Below are positions 1 through 10,100 of a stretch of 64,000 nucleotides of DNA, piece after piece. A program made the position numbers and the translations under genes. The first letter of the stretch is position 1. The number at the start of each line of letters is the position of its first letter. Below the pieces are notes generated by a model. The model saw only the letters and a list, made by a program, of their open reading frames with translations. It had not been told where the DNA came from and did not search any database. Origin of the DNA: Microvelia longipes. Taxonomy: Eukaryota; Arthropoda; Insecta; Hemiptera; Veliidae. The stretch covers positions 52,249,158-52,313,157 of the forward strand of contig JACMZG010001870.1 of NCBI GenBank assembly GCA_018340805.1, given 5' to 3'.

Positions 1-204
1 TGAAAAAAAAAAAACATGTATAATATCTTATTATAGATAATGAGCAATAATTCTGAAAAAAAAATTGTTATTATCTTAAAATCTTAATTTTTCCTTTACC
101 TTTTTCTAATTTCATGTAAAATTTATTTACTTATTTAGACACGTGACATAAAAAACATTCAAAATTTTATTAATTTTCAAACTTTCTCATTTTGTCATTT
201 TAAG

Positions 205-268
205 AACTGAAGAAGCTCAGGATCCCTGGGTGAAAGCTCTTCGTGAATTTATTTTCAATAAATTTTAA
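205..268 (+). CDS. possible last coding exon of an unidentified upstream gene
   Basis: A pyrimidine-rich stretch ending in TTTTAAG is followed by a short open frame (TEEAQDPWVKALREF, then four hydrophobic or polar residues and a lysine-phenylalanine end) and a TAA stop that overlaps an AATAAA-like signal. One base precedes the first full codon, so the exon would enter in phase 2. The composition is more protein-like than the surrounding AT-rich DNA, but the piece is only about 20 codons and I do not recognise it. It could equally be chance. An upstream exon would lie outside the window. Confidence 0.2.
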
Positions 269-381
269 CAAAAAAAGGACTGAAGGCTTCATTAATTTAA
301 TTGATATCACAATTTAAAACAATCCAAAAAAGCTCTGAAGTTATTTAATCATCTATAATAAAATACTTACTTGCTGTATAG

Positions 382-472
382 GATGCCGCTGACGGAGGCT
401 CAGTCACAGGCTATGGATGCGGCTCAAACTGAGAAAAGATCGGGCAAGAAATCTTTACTAACTGATTTCTCA
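382..472 (+). CDS. candidate coding exon, hydrophilic protein (unrecognised)
   Basis: The stretch is flanked by an acceptor-like TATAG at the left and a strong donor, GTAAGT, at the right. Only the frame beginning at the ATG at 383 is open; the other two contain TGA. It encodes 30 residues starting MPLTEAQSQAMDAAQ, followed by a basic patch. It may be the first coding exon of the gene continued at 1446 and 3173. However, it ends in phase 0 whereas the 1446 exon needs a phase-2 partner, so either a further small exon lies between them or they are not joined. The protein family is unknown. Confidence 0.3.
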
Positions 473-924
473 GTAAGTGCTAAAGTATTTTTTAAATTTT
501 CTTTTAATGGTCTTGATAAGATACAGCATATTATTACATTAGAGTAAAAGCCGGAACACTGAATGTTTTAAAATTGTCTGACATTCTGTTTTCAGTAGTG
601 AGTACTAAGAGAATTCAGCAATAATTTTATTGTTATGCAAGACATGAAATATTTAGAAGGAAATTCACTGGCTTGAGGAACTCAGCGCCAGAATTTTTTC
701 AACCGCAAGATAAATGTTCTATATATTGAGTAACAAGCAGAATCTCATTGGTTCTAATGATGACCCCCCTCCCCCTCCCCGCTCACACCACAATCATTGG
801 TAAGGATGGGCGGAAGATCTAATTTTTTTAGAGTCCATCCTTTTTACACAATTTTCTCCCTATTTTCAAAAATTGTACTTAGCATGTTATTTTTTTACCA
901 TTTTTTATTTTTATTTGTAACTTA

Positions 925-1330
925 CAGGCTATCGTTTAGTTTAAAAATCCCCAAGGTCATAAGTATTTTGGGGATTGACCAATCAGAGAAGCCACTGCCA
1001 ACCTCTCACTTAAAAAAAGAAAAAAAAATCCCTACCACCATAACCGCTGTAGGGAAAAAACCTTCTTCGCGGCTATCGTTCAATTTGTTTGTGGTTCTTC
1101 TTTTGATTACATCGTTTAGAAAACAACTTTCAAATTAATCTTAAAAATGATATTTTAAAATAAAACTACACAAAAGAAATAAAAAAAAACATCGCCAAGC
1201 AAATACGGGTAAAAATAACCTGATTTGTTTACATAGTTTTTCCCGCTCCCTTCTTGCAGGGATTTTTTTGCTTAAGAATCAGTGGTGCCTAAACTGACCT
1301 GTCAAGATTTTTAAACTAAATGATAGACTG
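925..1330 (+). mobile_element. MITE family R1, copy 1 (TA target duplication)
   Basis: A 406-bp element has inverted ends of the form CAGnCTATCGTTTAGTTTA, read inward at the left and as its complement at the right. TA flanks both sides (923-924 and 1331-1332), the usual target duplication of Tc1/mariner-type elements. No transposase frame is present, so it is non-autonomous. Copies at 25778-26157 and 27005-27386 share the whole body. It sits between the 382 and 1446 exons. Confidence 0.75.
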
Positions 1331-1445
1331 TAGTTTTTGTGTAAATAAATAACTTATTTATTTATTGTGAGTTAGAAGTATTAGCGAGTAAGAGAGGAGG
1401 GTAGTTTAATCCTTCAGATGCTTTTTTCTCTTTCTATTTTAACAG

Positions 1446-1645
1446 GATGGCAGATGGTAAACAACTGATAGTCATTAAAGAAGACTCATTCACTGAAATG
1501 GGTTCTAAAAATTTGCTAAACAATATAGAGACCAAGAAGCTGTCGCAGAATGACGACCATTCCAACAACGTCTCTACCAGGACTCAACCAAAAGAAATAC
1601 AACGACCATCAACAGAACCGCGTCGGGTTGGTCAAACTGATACAG
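1446..1645 (+). CDS. internal coding exon of an unrecognised hydrophilic protein
   Basis: A pyrimidine-rich tract ending TTTTAACAG precedes an open frame with an ATG at 1447. The frame runs to the donor in ACAG|GTTATT, ending in phase 1. Its final G plus the GA that starts the exon at 3173 makes a glycine codon, so the two exons join in frame. The peptide begins MADGKQLIVIKEDSFTEMG and is rich in Asn, Gln, Thr, Lys and Arg, with no membrane segment. It looks intrinsically disordered. I do not recognise the family. One extra G precedes the ATG, so an upstream exon ending in phase 2 may exist, or this may be the initiating exon. Confidence 0.45.
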
Positions 1646-1690
1646 GTTATTGATACTATTGTTGCTTTATGTGAAAACTTTGGCGATAAT

Positions 1691-1841
1691 CATAGAATAA
1701 TACTATATATAGAAGGATAGGACCGTAAACACAATGTAATTCTACTGAAAGCCGGTTGACTGGTGCACCTAAGTAATGCTGCCAACCTGACAACAAAACA
1801 TTATTTTGAATTCAAATTCAATACATTTTTAGCTATTATAC

Positions 1842-1917
<76 letters not shown>

Positions 1918-2608
1918 TCTTAATACTAACATTCAATAGAGCACGTCACCATTGTTTTAACTAGTAAGTTAAAACAAGTCTTAAAATATATATATCACTT
2001 TAGTTGTATAAAAATACACATCTTTATTTTTATTTTATTTTTATTGAACATTGAAAGTTTTTTCTAATTTTATTTAGGCTCTATAATGTGACCTAGCTGA
2101 TTTAGCTCCTGTTGAGAGTAAGAGATTAGCCAACTATGTATACTTTTTTTTAAAAGAACTTAGTTATTTTCTTTTACATCAAATAGGAATTATTTAGCAA
2201 ACAGACATTATGAATATTTGTCATAAATATCATTAATGAGAAAGATCGTAAGAACAATATAATAACTTAAATACCTGTTGATACTTTAATAAAACCGGTC
2301 TTAGATGGCAAAAGGGTGGCGGAATACAAGATCTACATTTAGTTGACGAGGACTACTTTTATATATATATTAATAAATACGTTAAACTACTATTTAAAAT
2401 GCTTAAAATATGTAATGCACCGATATTATATTAGTATTTATGAATAATCAATAATTAATTAATAATGAACATAATAATTCAGCAACCGGAAGTATTGCCA
2501 ACTTCTTTTAGAAAATTGTATATTGTAAGGGTGGCAGCATTACTTCGTTGCACCAGTGAACCGGCTTCGTGTTATCAGTATGCTCCTTCTATATATAGTA
2601 TTATCTAA
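1691..2608. mobile_element. complete TIR transposon relic with 9-bp target duplication
   Basis: Inverted ends ATAATACTATATATAGAAGG are followed inward by a second matching block (about GCCGGTTnACTGGTGCA...TAATGCTGCC). They bracket a 918-bp segment whose core is a long (AT)n tract. The nine bases GGCGATAAT occur directly outside both ends (1682-1690 and 2609-2617), a target-site duplication that fixes the borders. No transposase frame is present. A 9-bp duplication would fit MULE-like elements and an 8-9 bp one hAT- or P-like elements; I cannot decide the superfamily from the ends alone. Confidence 0.75.
1843..1912. repeat. (AT)n tract
   Basis: An almost pure AT dinucleotide run of about 70 bp lies inside the TIR element at 1691-2608. 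AT runs of this kind recur across the window and are probably length-polymorphic. Confidence 0.95.
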
Positions 2609-3172
2609 GGCGATAATACTGGTTTACATTCCCTACAGGGAACCAAAGTAAATGTTAGCTAGAGGACTTTATAATCAGAGTAAAAATAAGCGGACTTGTT
2701 TTACAAAAACAAAGGTTTTATACACATGTTCCTCGTGCTACTGCAGGCATTGAGGAAAAGAACTGTGCTCACCCTAATAATCCGAAATACATGTTTTATA
2801 GAATCATCTCTATGTCTGTATAAGTGTGAGTGAAACACATAACTCCCATAGTGTCGTTTCAAAAACATTGAAACGACATCTAACTACTCGAAATTTATTT
2901 TTCATCGACTGTAATTTTGGTTTCCAGTAATTTACTATGGATTTATACACTTTTTCGTCATTTAGAGTGGTCATATTGACTTCCAGACTGGTTTCATTCG
3001 ATTTAGCACCCCAAAAACATTAAAAAATATTTTTTTCGTTAAATTCATACTGCAGCACGTTTGGACTCGGTTTGCTAGTTCTCAGATAGTAAATACATCC
3101 GTAATTACTCTAAATACTGCTAATCATAAGTGCTTTAAATGTTTTCCGGAATTGTAGTAAATGTATGTTTAG

Positions 3173-3372
3173 GAAACAGAACAGGGTCTCCAGACAAGCC
3201 AGTAAATCCACAGGGAAATGGACAAACTAAAACAGCCACGACTGATGAGAAAACCATAAAACAAGATGAAGGGAAAAGTGGCACTCGTAGGAACACCAGG
3301 CTCATCGACAACAAACAGTCAGCAATCAGACCATTCAAATTTGAAGCACCCAAAGAAATACAGAATAAATAA
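3173..3372 (+). CDS. last coding exon of the unrecognised hydrophilic protein
   Basis: The acceptor TGTTTAG is followed by GA, which completes the glycine codon begun at 1645. The frame continues for 65 more residues to a TAA at 3370-3372. The peptide opens NRTGSPDKPVNPQGNGQ and ends FKFEAPKEIQNK. It is highly charged, without hydrophobic segments or cysteines, and probably disordered. AATAAATAA directly at and after the stop can serve as a polyadenylation signal. The intron it closes (1646-3172) holds the TIR element at 1691-2608. No known domain was recognised. Confidence 0.45.
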
Positions 3373-4596
3373 ATAATTTATTATTATTTTCTTTTGTACA
3401 AAAACAATTACAGCATCATTAGAAAAAATATTGCATGAGAAGTTTTTACAAATACAGAGTTAGAAATAAGAATTGCCCAATTATCACTTTTGAGTTGTTT
3501 GGTGTATTCTGCTGGAGAAAGCAGAATGCTCTAGAATTCTATTGAATTCATTAATATGTCAAAACCTGGTATACCTGTCTAACCATGAACTAATGGGGTC
3601 CAAGCAAATAGACTAATATTTCTAGAGGGAGGACTAGGGTTAAATAGCACAGTGATAAGGGGTCTAGTAGTGTGACAATATCCTTTAAGTATTATAACTG
3701 TACTTATTCTTACTCTAGGGAGACTAGAGACTCCCCACCCGTCTACAACTCCTATTGGATCACAAATTTCATTGACTTCACATTAAATCACTTTATACAA
3801 CATAGATTATTAAAAAATATAATTTGTTTAAAAATTAATTAATTTAAAAATAAATTAATTACAATGAATAATTTAAATTTTTTGAAGACTGCAGTCCTTT
3901 ATAAATAATATTAATTTATTTAATAACCTTCTCAACGTTTCATCGAGCAAAGCCCAACATCTTCAGGTGAATCTAATAAAACTAAAATTGTAATGTAAAA
4001 ATTTTTTTTAAACGAAACATAAAATTTAAAAAAGTCCAACAAAAAATTTACTCTTTTATAATATATACGATAGATAATAATTACAACTTAAATTAATTTT
4101 ACTTAATTTAAGACAAATTAATAAAAAAAATAATGTAATATTATTGCACGTAATAAATACGTGAAATTGTATTTACTATTAAAAACGACATTAACAAAGT
4201 ACAGTTATGGTACCAAGCTACTCAGGCAGTGATAAGTGCCCTTGTAGCTTCCCTCTAGTAGTAACTCTCTATGGGCCCAAGATATAACCTTATAAAAATA
4301 TGATATACTGAATAATTGTTTAAAACTAAAAAAAACTGATGTACTGAAAAAATAAAATAAAACTAGAAATGTACATCTATTAAAGGAAGAAATCTATTAA
4401 TCTATTGATCTTTCAATCTATTTTTTTTGACTGGAAATGTCAAAAAAAAAATATTGCTTCTAAAATTCAAATATAATTGCGAGTTTCAGTGATAGAATGG
4501 ATTATTTCTTAAGCTTATTAAAGGACTCATTTTATTCAATAGATATCATTTCTCTAAATGACAGATCCTTAGTTACACATTATAACAAAGATTAGA
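3373..4596. other. gene-free AT-rich stretch
   Basis: The region holds the 3' flank of the preceding gene and then AT-rich DNA with stops in all frames. No RNA gene, tandem array or transposon border could be supported. Confidence 0.5.
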
Positions 4597-4990
4597 GGGC
4601 ACTTATTTATTTTGTTCCCAACTTCAATTTATCTGAAAAAAATCTAGTGGATTTGGGTATAGGAACTAGGAGGTCTGTCTAAACTCTATTAAAATCCCTC
4701 CGTTTCGGGCACTTATTTACTTGGGTCCCCCATTTTATGTTGGGAACCAAGGGTACTTTCGCACTATATTATCTTATTTACTTAATTATCAATCTTTTCT
4801 TTTTCTCCCCTTCTCAACCCCATACAAAAGCCCCTTTGCATTTCAACATCCCCTATTAAGATTGTTAAATAATTTCTTTTATATAATTTAGTAAATATAT
4901 TGTTGGTGCCCAAGTGAATAATTGCCCTATATTGCCATATTTACTTGGGTCCCAACTTTATGTTGGGGACCAAGTAAATAAGTACCGATT
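4597..4990. mobile_element. probable palindromic MITE
   Basis: The motif GGnACTTATTTACTTGG occurs near 4597 and 4708 in one orientation, and its complement (CCAAGTAAATAAGTACC) ends the block at 4986. Near 4948-4986 a hairpin forms between TTTACTTGGGTCCCAAC and GTTGGGGACCAAGTAAA. This repeated inverted architecture suggests a foldback element. No clear target duplication was found. Confidence 0.4.
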
Positions 4991-5202
4991 AGAGTGTAGA
5001 GAGAGGACAGGGTGAGTTTCACTGAATGTAATATAAGGATTGAACCCTCCGACACTTCTATTACTCGACTAGTAATCATACTATGATATGTTTTAACCTG
5101 ACAAGTGACTAAGGTAAAGGTCCACTGTAAGTGAAAATAGAGATATTTATTGTTTCACATTCACTGTACTGTAAAATACTCACTACATAATCTGATTATT
5201 CT

Positions 5203-6095
5203 ATATAGTATGAAATGGGGTTAGAGTATGATAAGGGGCCCACCCGCAAAATCAAAACAAATTTCCCTACATTTTTTGACATTATTTTAAACATAACATA
5301 AGTAAATGTTGACTTGATAACCTGGAAGCTGCTTACTATGCTCATTCCACTCACGATTATTATATGGCATCTGAGAATGGGAGCTGCCCGAGTGCACATA
5401 GTGTTTTTCTATTGCAAAAAAGCCATTAGAATTATTACCAAGTCTAAATATGATGCACATTGTGCCAACTTTTCAAAGAAAATAAGTGAAAAAATATTTT
5501 TTTTCAGTTTTACTATACATTAAAAATAGACATCATGAATTAAATAATAATAAAAATCATGGTTATACTGGTACCTTTTTAACTTAATAATATCTTATAT
5601 AATTTTTATTTATTGTAATTTTAATTTTTTAATGTTTTAATCTGTATTTATGAATTGACTATTGTGAGGCCTTAGAATGTAAGGCAACCACAAGCTTATA
5701 ATAAATAAATAAATACATTCATTCTCGAGTATGCAGAAAGGCTTTGGGGCTTTGAGTAGGGCATATATAAGGGGGATTAAGACAATAATGTATCAAATAA
5801 GTAGGTTTTACTTTATATGAAGGGTGGGTCCCTTATAATACTCTTACCCCATTTTAGATAGTATGATAAGGGACCCACCCTTCATGATAAGTAAAACCTA
5901 CTTATTTGATACATTATTGTCTTAATCCCCCTTATAAAGCCTTCTCAAAGCCAAAGCCTTTCTGCAAACCTGAGAATGAATGTTCTTATTTATTTTGTTT
6001 AAAATAATTTTTGTATGTCAAAAATTTGTAGGGAAATTTATTTGTTTTGATTTTGTGGGTGGGTCCTTTATCATACTCTAACCTGAAATGGAATG
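5203..6095. mobile_element. nested foldback element (two TIR units head to head)
   Basis: The terminal motif (TTAGAGTATGATAAGGG then CCCACCC) occurs four times in alternating orientation: about 5221, 5820, 5866 and 6055. The outer pair (5212-5303 against about 5985-6090) and the inner pair (about 5708-5840 against 5862-5978) are each long imperfect inverted repeats. A LINE 3' tail (5540-5713) interrupts the left half. This looks like a foldback MITE carrying an internal duplicated end, or one element inserted into its own copy. Confidence 0.6.
5540..5713 (+). mobile_element. LINE 3'-UTR fragment with A-rich tail
   Basis: A stretch with typical LINE 3'-UTR wording (ATTGTGAGGCCTTAGAATGTAAGG) ends in four AATA units. 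Similar 3' regions follow the LINE coding fragments elsewhere in the window. No coding sequence remains. Confidence 0.45.
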
Positions 6096-6560
6096 TTGAA
6101 ATCATTGACTAGCTATTAACAATGGTTTTCATTATTTTTGGAGGTACATTTCTTGTTTTATATTTTGTAGTGCCTAGACTGAATTTTCTCAAAGTCTTCC
6201 TTAAAGTATGCAATGGAATGTTTACTCAAAGTAAGTTATTCACTGGATGGGAATCTAATGAATATTTCACTCCACAAACTACTCGAAGAAAGACTCGGTC
6301 ATTAATTTCATCAATCAGTATTATCAGTATTTCCAATCATTCCTGGGAGAATGGAATTGCTCTCATTTATTCTTATGGTCACACTATAAACCAAAGTGTC
6401 TGTCAGACCGACAGTCTAAACCATGTAGTGTCCATATGTCTAGAGTATCTAACATCAGATAGCAAAACTACTAAAACTAAGAGCCACAGACAATCTTGGA
6501 GACTGTCTCACATTTGCAAGACTTGGAACTTACTTTTCTTTGGAAATTAGGTCTTCTGAT

Positions 6561-6690
6561 TATGACCATGTCAAGGTAGATGACCATGTCATAGATGCTT
6601 ATGCACCCATGGTAGATGCACCATGTCAAGGTAGATGCTTATGACCATGTCAAGGTAGATGCTTATGACCATGCCAAGGTAGACAATGAA
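6561..6690 (+). repeat. 24-bp tandem repeat
   Basis: About four to five copies of a unit built on GACCATGTCAAGGTAGATGC, some shortened, lie just downstream of the EDEM2 stop codon, in what would be its 3' flank. The 24-bp period keeps a frame open across the copies (YDHVKVD-like), but stop codons on both sides argue against coding. Confidence 0.7.
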
Positions 6691-6878
6691 ACAAACATTT
6701 TAATGCCAGTCTGCCGGGAGTCATCTTGAGGTGTTAAAGACATCGTTCATGACAACAAATGCTCTACAAAACCAACCCAATTATCATTGACCAAGGTATA
6801 AGTCATGAGCAGAAGACCTGTACCTTAATGAATAACCACGCATACCTAGGCAAGACAGTTATAATAGGAACTCTACAA

Positions 6879-7115
6879 TTAGTTATACAAGTGAGTGGCT
6901 ATAGAGACTCTGGACAGAACACTCTGAGCTGGGCAGGTGAGGATGTTAAAGGAAGAGTTGTAGACAGGTCTATGCTTAGTTCTTATCTTGTCGAGTAGGA
7001 GCTGAGGGTCGAATGTTTCTCTTGCAGGTTTGCCACTCACCAGTCCCTGTATGTACTCACTCAGGCCGTGTACTTCCCCTTCCACTTCCATCTCTTCACT
7101 CTTATCTTCTTCAAT
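6879..7115 (-). CDS. EDEM2: EDEM2 last coding exon (C-terminal cysteine motif)
   Basis: A minus-strand acceptor, TTGTAATAG, opens an exon in phase 0 that encodes about 78 residues ([15 protein letters not shown] at the start) and ends in TAA at 6881-6879. The tail carries [15 protein letters not shown], which resembles the C-terminal cysteine motif of vertebrate EDEM2 (LLSCPSQPF-like). The upstream frame is closed by the TAG of the acceptor, so the exon must start here. The overlapping plus-strand open frame at 6759-6998 is a shadow. Confidence 0.75.
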   Translation of the reverse strand: MEEDKSEEMEVEGEVHGLSEYIQGLVSGKPARETFDPQLLLDKIRTKHRPVYNSSFNILTCPAQSVLSRVSIATHLYN

Positions 7116-10100
7116 CTATTACAACAATGAATGCAGAGTTAAATAAGGTAAGTCACAATCAATTAAATGCAAATGGACTGCATTGTCATTGAGTTAGAGT
7201 TTGCAGGGAGGCAAAATCTAAAAAAAAGGGTACAGGGTACCTCGGAACTTTTTCTCATCACATCGGATTCACTACGCTCATCCTCGCTGCTTCTGACTCG
7301 CATCGCTTGTCCTCAGAATATACAATTCACCAAATTTATACTGCAACATGCCTTCCTTAATAGTATATGCATCTGTTTCATTCTCAGCAGTCACCCATAC
7401 AGCACTGACCATGCTCAATGCTACTTAACTTTCATGATCCAACAAAAATTATAGATATACTTTTCGTATTGAAAACAAAACTTGGTGAACTTATTTCTTA
7501 ACTAAAGTTTTACATTTGCACTAAATTTCAACTCAATTGAATCATTTTCTGATGTTAAATGTTTAAAAAACGTACACAAGTCATTCAATAAATATTGAAC
7601 TAATGCTGATAATGAGATTAAACTAGGCACATATGTTAGTCTTATACAAGACTACATGGGTGCCAAATCTCAATCCGATTGCACAATTTTTCCGTGTTTT
7701 ATGATTTTTGAAATTTTTGCTGAGTCATTATTAGGGGTTAATGACGTCGTAGAAAATTTTTTCTAAATGGCACAACTACAGTGGTAGAATGATTTTTGTA
7801 CAAAGTTTCAACTCTCTAGCATAAATACACTATGAGCTACGATGATAACAGACATACATACAAACAGACAACTTTGCGAAAACCACTCAGGAGGCCTTAG
7901 AAACACCTGAAACGGATAAATCCAGTTTTATCCCGGTTTCGGATTTAAACACAATACTTTTCCTATATACCTACGGTATAAATGAGGAAAATTAAAAATA
8001 TTGTTTGGCTAAACAAGAAGATACCCTAACTGGTTTAACATATTGTTATATTTAAGTATTAACAATACTATGAATCAGACATGTTAGTAGTCTTTTTATA
8101 TTGGTTAGGACTACTCACTGTTACAAGATAAATCTTAGGATCTCTATAAACTTACATCTGTATAGAAATAGCAACAAACGTTTAGGTACAATGTTTCATA
8201 GATGATAAACCAAATTTACTTCCACTTTAGGAGACATCTTAAGGGATGTGACACATCATCGAAATTACAAAATACTCTACAGTATTGCAGCATCAGTGGA
8301 CACTGATGATCATTAAATAACAGATTCATCTACCTTCATTCAGTCAGTAAAACTGTAGATCTAAACCTTCAACAGTATTATACTACGGTAATTGTAGATA
8401 TTTGTTTTAGGGAAATACTCTTCTGTTGCATTGAGCTGATGTATTGAAAGTATATAGAACAAGCAGTACCAGGTTGTTATTAGCTGGATGAGAGTCGTTA
8501 TGCCAGGTCTGTGATACATCCTTACTAAACCATGGTTCTTGTTCCTTTGACATGTCATTGCCTTCTTCCTTTGTCTCCTTGGAGTTCTGGGACAGCACTA
8601 TGTTAAGAATCCGGTCCAGGTCCTGATTCAGTTGCTTCAAGTCTGTGTTGACCTTTGCCAGATTTTCCACTTTCTTCTCATCAATCTGCTGAGCATTTTC
8701 ATGCTCAGTTTCTAATGTTGCTCTACCTGCATCCTCATCTTTAATAAAAAAATAAAGATAAAAAAGAATAAAGGTTAAGACAAGATTTGTGTTGAAACAA
8801 TCAGAATAGTTACGCATGAGAGTAAGAAAGGAGTAAAAAGAGCAGCGTCTAACCACCAACAGATTTCGACTTCTCAAGACTGAACGACATCACATTCAAC
8901 ACACGGGTATTCAGCTCTATAATCATCTGCCTCCCTCTTTAACTCTTTTGGACGAAAAAGAGTTCAGATATCAAATAAAACACCTGCTGATTCAAAATCC
9001 ACTCTATAATTTAAAAGATTTTTATGAAATTGATTTTAGGTCTCAAAAAATAAAAAATAAAAGCAATAATAATTCATTGTTTATAATAAAAACAAATCTA
9101 TAATAAGGATAGTTTTATTTTTCATTATTTTTATTTACTTTTTTATTTGTTTTAATAATTTATGGTGCACTTGTCAGTGTACTGTTATTGTTCATTGTAT
9201 TTTGTGTTGTTCTTTCATCTTTTATTTACTTTCCTTTAGTTTTACTTTTATAATGATATATAATATGACAGTGTGGTCAAGTTGTAAATAATGCCATGTA
9301 ATAAATTTATTTATTGATGAACCTGTATCTCAAAAAGTGACTCTTACAGCTTAAACAGAACCTAGGAGACTAATCCAGCAGAGGCAGGACACAGCACCTC
9401 AACAAGATGCTATACTAGAGTACTCACTATTCCCTGTGGAAATAATGTGCAAGGAATGTTAAAGCCATTTATGTTAATGCATTTTGGTCAGTATACTTCT
9501 CATAGTGTTCATGAGTATCGTGTTTTGGGTTTATTTAAAGCAGTTTAAACTTTTAAACTGTGAAGTTATAGTAATAACTATTTGTGGATCAAGGGAGTCA
9601 AATTAACAACTTTTTCATGATTTATAAAAAGAACCAAGAATAAGAGAAAAGATGGGAGTAGCCATCTAAGAAGTCGTCTTTACTTTAATTATATCAATGA
9701 TCTTGAACATACCAAGACTTGGTGTTGATTTTTTCATATTGAAATTAACTGTTTCTCCCTTGAAAGAGTTGAGATATCTGTTGGTTTCCAGGGTCCAGTC
9801 GTGGCAGCACTGAAGCACTCCTCCATCGATCGGATGAGCCTCTGTGTTAAATATATAGGGTCCACTGTCCACGATGCATTGTCTACCCGACGGTAACGTG
9901 TACAGGGTGCCTGAGGACCCATCGTTGTGCAGGTAGTTATCAGGATCAAACAGCAGGTAGAGATATTTAGTTGTCTCCGACAGGAAAAAGGATTCCATAC
10001 GATCCTCCTGGGTGTGATCTCGCACATCTTTGATCTGAAATAAAAAGGTAATGATAAGCTCAGGTTAGCCAAAACAAAATAAACAAGAGAAAATATCTTT

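Noticed and set aside
6122..6550. 142-codon plus-strand frame beginning MVFIIFGGTFLVLYF
   Set aside because: Begins at the edge of a foldback element, has no similarity I recognise, no splice partners, and composition like random AT-rich sequence; it was not annotated as a gene.
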